From assembly GCF_039529835.1 (NCBI RefSeq), contig NZ_CP154262.1, positions 1,488,001 to 1,552,000 of the forward strand: a DNA stretch of 64,000 bases, read 5' to 3'. A program made the translations under genes and the position numbers. The stretch comes from Arthrobacter sp. TMP15 (GTDB lineage: Bacteria; Actinomycetota; Actinomycetes; Actinomycetales; Micrococcaceae). Shown here piece after piece: positions 47,068-55,551 of this stretch (the stretch's first letter is position 1; every line of letters starts with the position of its first letter). The notes beneath the pieces are model-generated. The model worked only from the letters and a program-made list of their open reading frames with translations, had not been told where the DNA came from and did no database searches.

Positions 47068-48138
47068 TTGGTACAAGTTGAACAACTTTCCACCCGCCGT
47101 CCAGCAGTTTCGGTGGAGGAACTGCTGAAGGGGTTCGTCCCGTCACCGAGATTTGGTGAGGTTTCCTTTGACACTTACCGCCCGGATCCAGCGCAACCTT
47201 CGCAAACACAAGCCGTGACTTTGTTGAAGGAGTTCGCCGCGGGTGCCGCAGTGAAGCCAGCCACGGGCCTTCGTAAACTATTTGGCGTCAAGCCCAAGGC
47301 CGCTGGCGCCAACGGGGCGGGAAAGCGCGCCGGTATTTACCTTGACGGAGGCTTTGGGGTCGGTAAGACGCACCTTTTGTCTTCGCTTTGGCATGAGGTT
47401 CAAGGTCCAAAGGCTATTGGCACCTTTGTGGAGTACACCAACCTTGTCGGAGCCCTTTCTTTCCGCAAAACAGTAGAGGCACTGAGTGAATACAAGCTTG
47501 TCTGTATTGACGAGTTTGAGCTTGATGATCCGGGGGACACCGTGTTGATGTCGCGGCTGATGCGTGAATTGGCCGACGCCGGTGTGAAGTTGGCGGCAAC
47601 TTCCAACACCCTGCCGGGTTCTCTAGGCGACGGACGTTTTGCTGCCGTTGATTTCCAGCGCGAGATTCAGGTGCTGGCGGATCAGTTCGAAATATTGCAT
47701 ATTGATGGCGAGGACTTCCGCCACCGGGGACTGCCTACCCCACCGGAGCCCGTCCCGAACAGCGACCTGGACGCACACATGCGCCGTGACTTTGACGGTC
47801 AAAGTGTGGCTCTTGATGACTTTGGCACACTCATTGACCATCTAGCGGGGGTGCACCCGTCAAGGTATAGGCAAATGCTTGAAGGGATCGACGCCGTGGT
47901 GTGGCGCAACGTCCACACCATCACCGAGCAGTCGGTGGCCTTGCGTTTTGTGGTGCTCGCGGACCGGCTCTATGACAAGGATGTGCCAATCCTGGCCAGC
48001 GGGGCACGCTTGGATCAGCTGTTCACCCCCGAAATGATGACAGGCGGGTACCAGAAGAAGTATTTCCGCGCCGTTTCACGTTTGACGGCCTTGGCCCGGG
48101 AAGCACAGGAAGCCAGCGCCCCGCAGTCTGTTTCCTAG
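47068..48138 (+). CDS. zapE: Cell-division ATPase ZapE (AFG1-like)
   Basis: 356 residues, P-loop ATPase that in other bacteria associates with the Z-ring. Walker A GGFGVGKTHLLSSLWH (~93), Walker B VCIDEFELDDPGD, a sensor region LAATSNTLP and arginine-containing FRHRGLP; C-terminal AFG1 domain with FLVLADRLYDKDV-like FVVLADRLYDKDVPI. TTG start without a good ribosome site; a short frame lies just upstream. Confidence 0.9.
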   Translation: MVQVEQLSTRRPAVSVEELLKGFVPSPRFGEVSFDTYRPDPAQPSQTQAVTLLKEFAAGAAVKPATGLRKLFGVKPKAAGANGAGKRAGIYLDGGFGVGKTHLLSSLWHEVQGPKAIGTFVEYTNLVGALSFRKTVEALSEYKLVCIDEFELDDPGDTVLMSRLMRELADAGVKLAATSNTLPGSLGDGRFAAVDFQREIQVLADQFEILHIDGEDFRHRGLPTPPEPVPNSDLDAHMRRDFDGQSVALDDFGTLIDHLAGVHPSRYRQMLEGIDAVVWRNVHTITEQSVALRFVVLADRLYDKDVPILASGARLDQLFTPEMMTGGYQKKYFRAVSRLTALAREAQEASAPQSVS

Positions 48139-48205
48139 CATTACTGCCATCTCTGAGGTTGCCTGCTCCGTGCAGAGTAACTGTTCGCAAGCAACTGTCT
48201 CTTAA

Positions 48206-48248
48206 AATAAAAAGCGCCGGTCTCGTCTCTCGACGGAACCGGCGCCTT
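48206..48248. terminator. Bidirectional terminator zapE / antitoxin-like gene
   Basis: GCGCCGGT (48214-48221) pairs with ACCGGCGC (48238-48245), with an inner CGTC/GACG stem. On the minus strand it ends in TTTTTATTTT, a strong T run. Confidence 0.8.
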
Positions 48249-48281
48249 CCTTGACGCCACGTAAAGGGCGAAGAGCCTAGG

Positions 48282-48467
48282 TTATTTATCTGATCCGTCT
48301 ACGTAGTCGGATGCAGCCCTCTGAGCCGTGTCCACGTGATCTTTGAACTTATCGCCGGTCTTACTGTCGACAAAGTCGCCAGATTTCTCAACGCCGTCCT
48401 TGATAGCATCCTCGTGGCCACTGATCAGACCATCAGCTTTGCCCTTCATATCGTCAAAAATAGACAA
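48282..48467 (-). CDS. MT0933-like antitoxin family protein
   Basis: 61 residues, highly charged: MSIFDDMKGKADGLISG then a helix with IKDGVEKSGDFVDSKTGDKFKD. This matches the small actinobacterial family labelled 'antitoxin' after MT0933/Rv0909. GGAGG lies about 8 bases before the ATG. No toxin gene is adjacent (zapE is convergent), so the name should not be taken as function; a stress-response helical protein is equally likely. Confidence 0.75.
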   Translation of the reverse strand: MSIFDDMKGKADGLISGHEDAIKDGVEKSGDFVDSKTGDKFKDHVDTAQRAASDYVDGSDK

Positions 48468-48646
48468 TCGGCACCTCCTTCGCTCTAAGGGGCCATTGGC
48501 GCCCCAAGTCGTTCCATTTTAGTGTGCTACAACACTTTGTCAAAGCTTTATCCGCTGAGTGAGCTGTGATGCTAGCCAATGGCCGCGTGTTCAGATAGTG
48601 GTGCTCGCGCGGGAGTGTGTGTCAAAATAGGTTCGCCAGATGGCAC

Positions 48647-48687
48647 CCGGACGAGGTGCGCCGTACCCGGCCAGCGACAAGACGGCG
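48647..48687 (+). ncRNA. Guanidine-III (ykkC-III) riboswitch
   Basis: The stretch CCGGACGAGGTGCGCCGTAC followed by CCGGCCAGCGACAAGACGGC is almost identical to the guanidine-III aptamer of Thermobifida fusca as I remember it, with one extra base. It forms P1 and a pseudoknot in which CGCCGT pairs with ACGGCG. AAGGAG (48690-48695), three bases after the aptamer, is the ribosome site of the exporter gene, so ligand binding should control translation. Confidence 0.88.
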
Positions 48688-48702
48688 TCAAGGAGATGTT
48701 CC

Positions 48703-49017
48703 ATGGCGTGGCTGATTTTAATCTTCTCTGGAGTATTGGAAGCGGTTTGGGCAACCGCCCTTGGGAAGAGCGAAGGCTTTTCCAAACTTGGCCCCAGCAT
48801 TATTTTTATACTCTCGCTGGTCGCCAGCATGGCTGGTTTGGCATGGGCCATGCGGACTCTGCCGGTGGGCACCTCATATGCCGTGTGGGTAGGTGTTGGT
48901 GCAACCCTGACAGTGGCATATGCCATGTTCACTGGAGCTGAGGCGGTCTCAGTTATCAAGGTCCTGCTTCTGTTGGGGCTGGTGGGATGCATCGTGGGTT
49001 TGAAACTCGCGCACTAG
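48703..49017 (+). CDS. gdx: SMR-family guanidinium exporter (Gdx/SugE)
   Basis: 104-residue, four-helix small multidrug resistance protein. The N-terminus MAWLILIFSGVLEAVWATAL carries the essential Glu, and GKSEGFSKLGPS follows as in the Gdx/SugE subgroup, which exports guanidinium in exchange for protons. ATG 48703 is set by AAGGAG. The riboswitch directly upstream supports guanidinium as the substrate. A strong terminator follows. Confidence 0.93.
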   Translation: MAWLILIFSGVLEAVWATALGKSEGFSKLGPSIIFILSLVASMAGLAWAMRTLPVGTSYAVWVGVGATLTVAYAMFTGAEAVSVIKVLLLLGLVGCIVGLKLAH

Positions 49018-49070
49018 TGTTCTTGCCCGTGTGGCACGTTGCGTATTTTGATTCCAGTTTTGTGGCACGA

Positions 49071-49115
49071 AAAAGCCCCTCAGACCAGAGTTTGTCCTGG
49101 TCAGAGGGGCTTTTC
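49071..49115 (+). terminator. Terminator after gdx
   Basis: AAAAGCCCCTC(A)GACCAG and CTGGTCAGAGGGGCTTTT form an 18-bp stem with one mismatch and an 8-base loop, followed by CTTTTG. Confidence 0.9.
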
Positions 49116-49121
49116 TTTTGG

Positions 49122-49193
49122 TGGGCGATACTGGGTTCGAACCAGTGACCTCTCCGGTGTGAACGGAACGCGCTACCACTGCGCCAATCGCCC
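49122..49193 (-). tRNA. tRNA-Val(CAC)
   Basis: Minus-strand cloverleaf: acceptor GGGCGAT/ATCGCCC, D-arm with GGCGCAGTGGTAGCGC, anticodon loop TTCACAC (CAC), T-arm CTGGTTCGAACCCAG. CCA not encoded. Confidence 0.95.
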
Positions 49194-49664
49194 AAAATCA
49201 ACAGCCTGGTCCAACAGGTTCCAACATGTTCGAGCAAGTGGTTCCTTCGTTGTTCCTCGTGCGTTCAAAACAATAGCCCAATCTTTCTCGTGCTCATAAT
49301 CTTGCTCACTGCCCTTCGTGGCAACACGTAACTAAGCCAGATTCAGTGCCAGCGAGTCTCAGCCTGGGGAGTTCTGTTGTTAATAGTGTGAGTAGCATCT
49401 CACTGGGTTTTCTGGATCCTGGAACGTAAATAGAGCGCAAAGTGGCGTGGAAAGGGCAAAGTTGTGCCATTGAATGACAGGCTTGTAATTCGAGTATCTT
49501 GTAAAAAACGCCGTTAATTCAAGGATCTGGATACTTGGGTAGTTGAATTGTGTTTGCCAGGGGGTTCCCGATTTGGTGTTTGGGAAAGGGCTCAGGTAAT
49601 GTTTTCACCGCAGCAACACGGACTACCGAAGCGGAAACGCAAACGGTGCGAAAATGTTGGTTTT
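49194..49664. other. Intergenic region before the plus-strand tRNA cluster
   Basis: 471 bases with no convincing coding frame and no recognised RNA or repeat. Moderately AT-rich. Presumably holds promoters for the divergent tRNA genes. Confidence 0.5.
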
Positions 49665-49737
<73 letters not shown>

Positions 49738-49761
49738 CGCATGACACCGTTCAGTTTTCAC

Positions 49762-49832
49762 GGTGGGGTGGCCGAGAGGCGAGGCAACGGCCTGCAAAGC
49801 CGTGTACACGGGTTCGAATCCCGTTCCCACCT
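49762..49832 (+). tRNA. tRNA-Cys(GCA)
   Basis: Acceptor GGTGGGG/TCCCACC, anticodon loop CTGCAAA (GCA), T-arm CGGGTTCGAATCCCG. The only tRNA here with CCA encoded (49833-49835). Confidence 0.96.
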
Positions 49833-49885
49833 CCATTTTGGCTGAACCAAAAGTATTTTGCTGTATAGTTCAGCGGGATGCATTT

Positions 49886-49957
49886 GGGCGATTGGCGCAG
49901 CGGTAGCGCGCTTCCCTGACACGGAAGAGGTCACTGGTTCGATCCCAGTATCGCCCA
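49886..49957 (+). tRNA. tRNA-Val(GAC), copy 1
   Basis: Acceptor GGGCGAT/ATCGCCC, anticodon stem CTTCC/GGAAG with loop CTGACAC (GAC), T-arm CTGGTTCGATCCCAG. Sequence identical to copy 2. Confidence 0.96.
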
Positions 49958-49958
49958 C

Positions 49959-49976
49959 GAATGAACATGTTCATTC
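49959..49976. promoter_or_regulatory. Perfect 18-bp palindrome between tRNA genes
   Basis: GAATGAACATGTTCATTC, starting two bases after tRNA-Val copy 1. As RNA it would be a 7-bp hairpin with a CATG loop; as DNA it could be an operator. Confidence 0.5.
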
Positions 49977-50005
49977 ACCCAGTGAAAATTGGGATGAAAG
50001 TAAGT

Positions 50006-50078
<73 letters not shown>

Positions 50079-50086
50079 CGGAATAA

Positions 50087-50128
50087 ACACAAAACTGCCG
50101 GAACCCTTGGGTTCCGGCAGTTTTGTGT
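50087..50128 (+). terminator. Long hairpin after tRNA-Gly copy 2
   Basis: ACACAAAACTGCCGGAACC and its complement GGTTCCGGCAGTTTTGTGT flank CTTG; the 3' arm contains a T run, so it can terminate either way. Confidence 0.85.
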
Positions 50129-50178
50129 AATCTGGGTTGTTATCTGCGGACCCAGCGTGTGGGGCAGCGAACAAACTT

Positions 50179-50250
50179 GGGCGATTGGCGCAGCGGTAGC
50201 GCGCTTCCCTGACACGGAAGAGGTCACTGGTTCGATCCCAGTATCGCCCA
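50179..50250 (+). tRNA. tRNA-Val(GAC), copy 2
   Basis: Same 72-base sequence as 49886-49957. It follows tRNA-Gly copy 2, repeating the Gly/Val pairing. Confidence 0.96.
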
Positions 50251-50276
50251 CCACAATTTAGAATTCCGCGGGCCTC

Positions 50277-50316
50277 CTCGATTTTCGCGGGTGGCACACC
50301 ACCGGCGAAAATCGAG
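50277..50316. terminator. Large inverted repeat after the last tRNA
   Basis: CTCGATTTTCGC (50277-50288) and GCGAAAATCGAG (50305-50316) are perfect complements; inside, GGTGG/CCACC extends the stem. May terminate the tRNA transcript. Confidence 0.65.
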
Positions 50317-50411
50317 AACACCCTCCGAGCGTTGAGTTTCCCGGTGAGGTTTATCCACAGCATTGGCACGGGGTGCGGGACAGTGTGGGGTGCTCATGGA
50401 ATAGTAGAAGC

Positions 50412-51254
50412 ATGAGCTCACCAGCATTGGCACACAGCACAGAATTGGGGCGTATGTACGCCCGTTCCCTGCAGGACCCACCCAAGGTCCCCTCCATCAC
50501 CACGGTTATTGGTCAGCAGTCCACCTCCCTTGACGGGTGGATCGGTTACATGGCTGCCACAGCGGTAGCGAAGCACCCGGATTTAGGCACAGCCGTAGGC
50601 AATCCCGGACAATTACGCACTGTGGTCCGTGACAGTTCAAATGCAGCTGAACAATTCCGCGATGCCGCCGCGGCCCGCGGAGATCGTGTGCACAACTATT
50701 GCGAGCAAGTGGCGTTGCGGGCCCTTGACCGCCCGCATCAGGTGGCTGAGGCGCTTGCAGCTCTGGGTGAAAATGGCGAAGAAAACTTTGCACTACGTTT
50801 TGATGCGTGGTGGGAGGACTACGAAGTTAAACCGTTGGCTCCTGAAATTACTGTGTGGAATGAAACCGTAGGCTACGCCGGCACTCTTGATCTGGTGGCC
50901 ACAATTGGCGGGAAATTGTGCATCATTGACTACAAGACAAAAGGCACTGACCGCAATGGCCAGGTCAAGAGTCTCGATGCAAAGGTTGTTATGCAGCTGG
51001 TGGCAGGGATGAAAGCGGAGGAATCCATCATCGACGAGGCTGCCGGCACTTGGGAAGCATGGAAGTACTCTGCGGATCCCATCCTGTTGGGTGTTGCCAT
51101 TGGCGAGACGGAGGTTCGCACACTCCGCGCCAACCCTGAGGTTCTGAAGGCACATTGGTTTAAGTTCGCCTCATTGCGACGCGTGTGGCAAACCTCATTG
51201 GATGCTGCGGCCGCCGGTGAGCCTTTGCTCGATATTGCGCCACCTGGGTGCTAA
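50412..51254 (+). CDS. PD-(D/E)XK nuclease-family protein (RecB/Cas4-like fold)
   Basis: 280 residues. Motifs of the RecB-like nuclease fold can be read in order: a RGDRVH segment (~90-94), Glu in PEITVWNE (~145), Asp in GYAGTLDLVATIGG (160) and IIDYKTKG with Asp173 and Lys175. No cysteines for an Fe-S cluster like that of Cas4 or AddB, and no helicase part. Stands alone between a tRNA cluster and def. ATG 50412 chosen; ribosome site weak. Role unknown, perhaps DNA repair or processing. Confidence 0.78.
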   Translation: MSSPALAHSTELGRMYARSLQDPPKVPSITTVIGQQSTSLDGWIGYMAATAVAKHPDLGTAVGNPGQLRTVVRDSSNAAEQFRDAAAARGDRVHNYCEQVALRALDRPHQVAEALAALGENGEENFALRFDAWWEDYEVKPLAPEITVWNETVGYAGTLDLVATIGGKLCIIDYKTKGTDRNGQVKSLDAKVVMQLVAGMKAEESIIDEAAGTWEAWKYSADPILLGVAIGETEVRTLRANPEVLKAHWFKFASLRRVWQTSLDAAAAGEPLLDIAPPGC

Positions 51255-51333
51255 CAGCCAACTAGACTGGAGAGACTAGCCGCTTTCCGGACCAGACTCG
51301 GTTCGTATCAATTCCAAAGTGAGGTGCCCTCCC

Positions 51334-51897
51334 ATGGCCATCCTGAGCATTCGCATCATTGGCGATCCTGTCCTAAGGACAAGCACCGAAGAAGTGAGCA
51401 CCTTCGGCCCTGAGCTGGAGAAACTCATCGAGGATATGCGCCAGACAATGATCGATGTTCGCGGGGCAGGCCTAGCGGCACCACAGATCGGTGTGAACAA
51501 GCGGATCTTCACCTACTCCGTGGACGGAGAAGAGGGCTACGTGATCAACCCCGTTCTTGTTGCCAGTGATGACATGGCACCGGCGGAACCCGAAGGCTGT
51601 TTGTCTGTGCCCGGTTTAGGCTTCACAGTTGCCCGACACCGCTGGGTAAGAGTGACCGGCGTTGATATGTATGGCCAACCGATCGACCTGGAAGCCACAG
51701 GTACCTTGGCTAAGTGCTTCCAGCATGAATGCGATCACCTTGACGGCAAACTTTATGTTGACAGGTTGGAAGGTGAGGACCGTAAAGAAGCCCTCCGCGC
51801 TATCCGTATGGCCAACTACCATGAGGTGACTGCGCAAACCATTGCCAGCCGTGCACGCACAGTGGGCTCATCGTTTGGTGCAGGCGCTGCCGAATGA
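51334..51897 (+). CDS. def: Peptide deformylase
   Basis: Removes the N-formyl group from new proteins. 187 residues with all three metal/active motifs: GAGLAAPQIGV, EGCLSVPGLG and QHECDHLDG. GAGGTG upstream supports ATG 51334. Overlaps the fmt start by four bases (ATGA), so deformylase and formyltransferase are made together. Confidence 0.97.
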   Translation: MAILSIRIIGDPVLRTSTEEVSTFGPELEKLIEDMRQTMIDVRGAGLAAPQIGVNKRIFTYSVDGEEGYVINPVLVASDDMAPAEPEGCLSVPGLGFTVARHRWVRVTGVDMYGQPIDLEATGTLAKCFQHECDHLDGKLYVDRLEGEDRKEALRAIRMANYHEVTAQTIASRARTVGSSFGAGAAE

Positions 51898-52814
51898 GAG
51901 TACTTTTTGCAGGGACACCAGCCGTAGCGTTGCCCTCCCTTGAAGCGTTGCGCAGTGCTGGGCATGAGATCGTTGCCGTGTTGACCCGCCCGGATGCCCC
52001 GCTTGGCCGCAAACGGGTCATGACGCCGTCGGCCGTTGCCTCCCGAGCAGCAGAGCTGGGACTGCCCGTCATCAAGACGGACAAGATCGACGCCGAGGCT
52101 GCCGCCGCCATCGCAGCGACCGCACCCGAGGTGGCGGCGATTGTTGCCTACGGCGCACTGATTCCGGAACATGCGCTTGTTATCCCAGAGCACGGCTGGA
52201 TCAATCTACACTTCTCCCTGCTCCCTGCCTGGCGCGGGGCGGCGCCCGTACAGCACTCTGTTATCAACGGCGATGAGGTGACCGGTGCCTCTACTTTCCT
52301 ACTAGAAAAGGGTCTAGACACCGGGCCCGTTTATGGCACTATGACTGAAGCCATCAAACCCACAGATACCAGCGCCGCGCTGTTGGAGCGGCTCTCCCAT
52401 AGCGGTGCCATGCTGCTGGCGCAGACCATGGACGGGATTGCGGCCGGAGTACTTGGCGGTGTGGAACAACAGGGCGAAATTTCGTTGGCGCCTAAACTGA
52501 CGCTTGAAGATGGCCATGTGGTGTGGGGCGATCCTGCTTTAGCCATCAGCCGTCGAATCCGTGGTGTCACTACCGAGCCTGGTGCATGGACCATGATGTC
52601 CGGCCAGCGCTTCAAGGTGGGCCCGGTGCTGCTGCGTCCGGAGGTCACAGACTTGACTCCGGCACAGTTGCGGATTGAAGCCAAGTGTGTGCTTGTCGGC
52701 ACCGGATCGCATGCTGTGGAGCTTGTGGATGTACAGCCTGCGGGGAAAAAACTTATGAAAGCAACCGACTGGGCCCGAGGCCTGGCCAACAAGGAAGATG
52801 TGGTGTTTGAATGA
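51894..52814 (+). CDS. fmt: Methionyl-tRNA formyltransferase
   Basis: Formylates initiator Met-tRNA using 10-formyl-tetrahydrofolate. 306 residues. MRVLFAGTPAVALPSLEAL opens the Rossmann domain; the catalytic INLHFSLLPAWRGAAPVQ gives the Asn/His, with the conserved Asp later in LEKGLDTGPVY. The C-terminal OB-like tRNA-binding domain follows. Start overlaps def and stop overlaps rsmB, each by four bases. Confidence 0.97.
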   Translation: MRVLFAGTPAVALPSLEALRSAGHEIVAVLTRPDAPLGRKRVMTPSAVASRAAELGLPVIKTDKIDAEAAAAIAATAPEVAAIVAYGALIPEHALVIPEHGWINLHFSLLPAWRGAAPVQHSVINGDEVTGASTFLLEKGLDTGPVYGTMTEAIKPTDTSAALLERLSHSGAMLLAQTMDGIAAGVLGGVEQQGEISLAPKLTLEDGHVVWGDPALAISRRIRGVTTEPGAWTMMSGQRFKVGPVLLRPEVTDLTPAQLRIEAKCVLVGTGSHAVELVDVQPAGKKLMKATDWARGLANKEDVVFE

Positions 52815-54382
52815 CCAGCGAGCAAGGCGGACGTTCGAGCCACCGCAACAACAGTTCGGGGCAGGGCAGCCAATCAGGCTCCGGCGGTGTCAAACGTAGA
52901 GATGACGCTGGGCGAGAACGCAACCGCAGTACCACCCGCAACCGAACAGAAACGGCACCCGGTCAGCGCACACGCGTTGCCGATTCTGCCCGACTGGTGG
53001 CTTTTGAAGTGTTGCGCGCTGTCTCTGCGGACGATGCCTATGCGAACCTGGTACTGCCAACGCGTATCCGCCGCCACGGTCTTGATCGCCGGGATGCCGG
53101 TTTCGCCACCGAACTCACTTACGGCGCATTGCGAGCGCAGGGCACGTATGACGCCATCCTTGCGACGTGTGTTGACCGTCCGCTGAGTGAACTGGACCCG
53201 GCGATTTTGGATGCTCTGCGCATTGGCACCCACCAGCTGATGGCCATGCGGGTACCCACACACGCGGCTCTGGATGAGACCGTGGGCTTGGCGCGCGCCG
53301 CCATTGGCGCAGGCCCATCCGGTTTGGTTAATGCTGTCCTGCGCAAGGTTGCGGCCAAGGAGTTGCCCGAATGGTTGACCGAGCTCACCAAGGGCCTCAG
53401 CGATGATGTGAAGATCGCCTCGATTGAACATTCCCACCCCGAATGGATTGTCCGGGCCATGCGACAAGCGCTCGTGGCACACGGGCGCGACGTTTCTGAG
53501 ATCACCGCCTTGCTGGAGGCTGATAATGCGGCCCCCGTTGTGAACCTCGTTGCGCTGCCAGGTCTGGGAGACCTGTCCGAGGCCTTTGACGCAGGTTTCA
53601 CACCAGGGGAACTCGTAGTAGATTCCGCGCTGTCATCCGGCGGGGATCTCAGCCGTCTGGACAGCGTTCGGGATGGTTCTGTCCGCGTCCAAGACGCCGG
53701 CTCGCAGCTGGTGGCCCGGGCGCTGGCAGCTGTTCAGATCACTTCCGAGCTGGGCGGTGGCGAGGAACGGTGGCTTGACATGTGCGCCGGACCGGGCGGA
53801 AAAGCAGCTTTGTTAGCAGCCCTGGCTGGTCAGAAAGATGCCTGGATACTTGCCAATGAACCGTCTGTGCACCGGGCCAAACTGGTCTCCCAAGCACTCG
53901 AAGCAGTGCCGCAGGATAGCTGGACTGTGCGCACTGGTGATGGACGCGACATTGGGAAGGAACACCCGGAGGCATTCGATCGAATCCTCGTTGATGCGCC
54001 CTGCACAGGCTTGGGTGCGCTGCGTCGCCGACCCGAATCGCGCTGGCGTCGCAAGCTCTCCGATGTCACCGAGCTTGGTCCGCTCCAGCGCGAGCTGCTA
54101 AATTCCGCACTGGCGGCCGTCAAGCCTGGGGGAGTTGTCGCCTACGTGACCTGTTCCCCCCACATGGCTGAGACTATCGCCGTCGTTGAGGACGCCATGC
54201 GCAAACGCGATGATCTTGAACTTCTCGACGCCGGTGCCGCCCTTGACGCTGTCAGCTTGGGAGGCAACCTGGGCGCAGGGAATTCAAGCTCACCACTGCC
54301 GTCGCATCAAAAGATGGCCCAACTATGGCCACACATCCACCAAAGCGATGCCATGTTCCTGGCATTAATCCGTAAAAACTAA
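52811..54382 (+). CDS. rsmB: 16S rRNA (cytosine-967-C5) methyltransferase
   Basis: 523 residues. A charged, low-complexity N-terminus (about 50 residues) precedes a NusB-like RNA-binding domain (about 55-190) and the Rossmann methyltransferase with the SAM loop DMCAGPGGKAALLAAL. The two cysteines of m5C enzymes are in DAPCTGLGALRRRPE (~397) and VTCSPH (~447). Third gene of def-fmt-rsmB. Confidence 0.94.
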   Translation: MTSEQGGRSSHRNNSSGQGSQSGSGGVKRRDDAGRERNRSTTRNRTETAPGQRTRVADSARLVAFEVLRAVSADDAYANLVLPTRIRRHGLDRRDAGFATELTYGALRAQGTYDAILATCVDRPLSELDPAILDALRIGTHQLMAMRVPTHAALDETVGLARAAIGAGPSGLVNAVLRKVAAKELPEWLTELTKGLSDDVKIASIEHSHPEWIVRAMRQALVAHGRDVSEITALLEADNAAPVVNLVALPGLGDLSEAFDAGFTPGELVVDSALSSGGDLSRLDSVRDGSVRVQDAGSQLVARALAAVQITSELGGGEERWLDMCAGPGGKAALLAALAGQKDAWILANEPSVHRAKLVSQALEAVPQDSWTVRTGDGRDIGKEHPEAFDRILVDAPCTGLGALRRRPESRWRRKLSDVTELGPLQRELLNSALAAVKPGGVVAYVTCSPHMAETIAVVEDAMRKRDDLELLDAGAALDAVSLGGNLGAGNSSSPLPSHQKMAQLWPHIHQSDAMFLALIRKN

Positions 54383-54453
54383 TCCACCGGAAACAGCCTG
54401 ATTGATGTCAGTGCTGCCAGCACCAGTGCCTACCCAGAAGATGAGGTTCTTTC

Positions 54454-55131
54454 GTGAGCAGCCGTTCGCTGAAATGTTGCATCAACCCCAGCATCCTGTC
54501 CGCCGACTTCGTTAACCTCCAAGCTGAATTGGCCAGGATCTCCAATGCGGACGCGGTTCATGTGGACGTCATGGACAATCATTTTGTCCCGAATCTAACC
54601 ATCGGGCTGCCCGTGGTTGAGCGGATCCAGCAGATCAGCACTGTTCCTCTTGATGCGCATCTGATGATTTCCGAGGTTGACCGCTGGGCGCCGCTGTATG
54701 CGGATGCTGGTCTAGATTCAGTGACTTTTCACGTGGAAGCCTCAGCTGCACCCATTAAGCTGGCTCGCGAACTGCGGGCCAGGGGAGCTAAAGCTGGCAT
54801 GGCGCTGCGCCCGGCAACTCCAGTTGAACCGTACCTGGACATGCTGAGCGAGCTGGACATGCTGCTGATCATGACAGTTGAGCCAGGATTTGGTGGGCAA
54901 GCCTTTTTGGAGCTGACATTGCCAAAGATCCGCCGCGCCCGGGCAGCTGTGGAAGGCAGCTCCATCAACGTAGCCATCCAAGTTGATGGGGGCATCACGG
55001 AAGAGACGATCACCCGTGCTGCTGAAGCTGGAGCGAACATTTTCGTGGCAGGTTCGGCAGTCTACGGGCAGCCCTCACCCGCTGAAGCCATCGACTCTCT
55101 GCGGGCCAAGGGACAACTCGCTTTTGGCTAG
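54454..55131 (+). CDS. rpe: Ribulose-phosphate 3-epimerase
   Basis: Interconverts ribulose 5-phosphate and xylulose 5-phosphate in the pentose phosphate pathway. 225 residues, TIM barrel: [17 protein letters not shown], the metal-binding [16 protein letters not shown] (Asp/His), [22 protein letters not shown] and QVDGGI (second Asp). GTG start with GATGAGG upstream. Its product, ribulose 5-phosphate, is also a riboflavin precursor, which fits the rib genes downstream. Confidence 0.95.
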   Translation: MSSRSLKCCINPSILSADFVNLQAELARISNADAVHVDVMDNHFVPNLTIGLPVVERIQQISTVPLDAHLMISEVDRWAPLYADAGLDSVTFHVEASAAPIKLARELRARGAKAGMALRPATPVEPYLDMLSELDMLLIMTVEPGFGGQAFLELTLPKIRRARAAVEGSSINVAIQVDGGITEETITRAAEAGANIFVAGSAVYGQPSPAEAIDSLRAKGQLAFG

Positions 55132-55551
55132 CTCTTGGAGCTAGCGCGGAGCCCATAGTTTTTGCGAACAGACGGGCACCGTCAACACTTATCACCAAGG
55201 CCTTGCACCTGTGGCAAGGAGGCACAGAAAAGTGCCATAATGGTTATAGATGTCCACACTTGTGGGTATTTAAAGAAAAATTACGTGCTCCGGGGTCGGT
55301 GTAATTCCGAACCGGCGGTTATAGTCCGCGACCCGTGCGCCGCAAGCTGGCAACAGTAAGCAGTGCACGGTTGATCTGGTGAAATTCCGGAACCGACAGT
55401 TAAAGTCTGGATGGGAGAAGCACGAACAGTTTTGGCCGTCAGGTCAGGGGTGTGTTGGTAGCTTTTTCAAAGCTGCCACAGTCCCTGTACCTGTGTGCCA
55501 AACTGCGCGTTACCCCCGGAGCCATCGCGGTCTCGAAAGGGCAAGGTAACG
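55132..55551. other. Leader region of the riboflavin operon
   Basis: 420 bases without a gene, holding the FMN riboswitch. Candidate -10 boxes are CATAAT (55236-55241) and TATAGA (55245-55250); no clear -35. Between the aptamer and ribM, about 125 bases include GTAGCTTTTTCAAAGCT, which could be part of the expression platform. Confidence 0.6.
55284..55424 (+). ncRNA. FMN riboswitch (RFN element)
   Basis: The P1 arms CGTGCTC and GAAGCACG enclose the conserved parts GGGGTCGGTGTAATTCCG, ACCGGCGGTTATAGTCCGCGACCC, CTGGTGAAATTCCGGAACCGACAGT and AAAGTCTGGATGGGAGAAG, broken here only for description. All core blocks of the RFN element are present in order. Senses FMN and is expected to shut down ribM and the biosynthetic genes when FMN is plentiful. 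Confidence 0.96.

Noticed and set aside
48590-48700. Guanidine-I or guanidine-II riboswitch
   Set aside because: The ACGA and ACGG motifs are there but not in simple ACGR tetraloops; the order and pseudoknot fit guanidine-III instead.
49959-49976. LexA box
   Set aside because: The palindrome GAATGAACATGTTCATTC lacks the TCGAAC-N4-GTTCGA actinobacterial LexA consensus and lies between tRNA genes.
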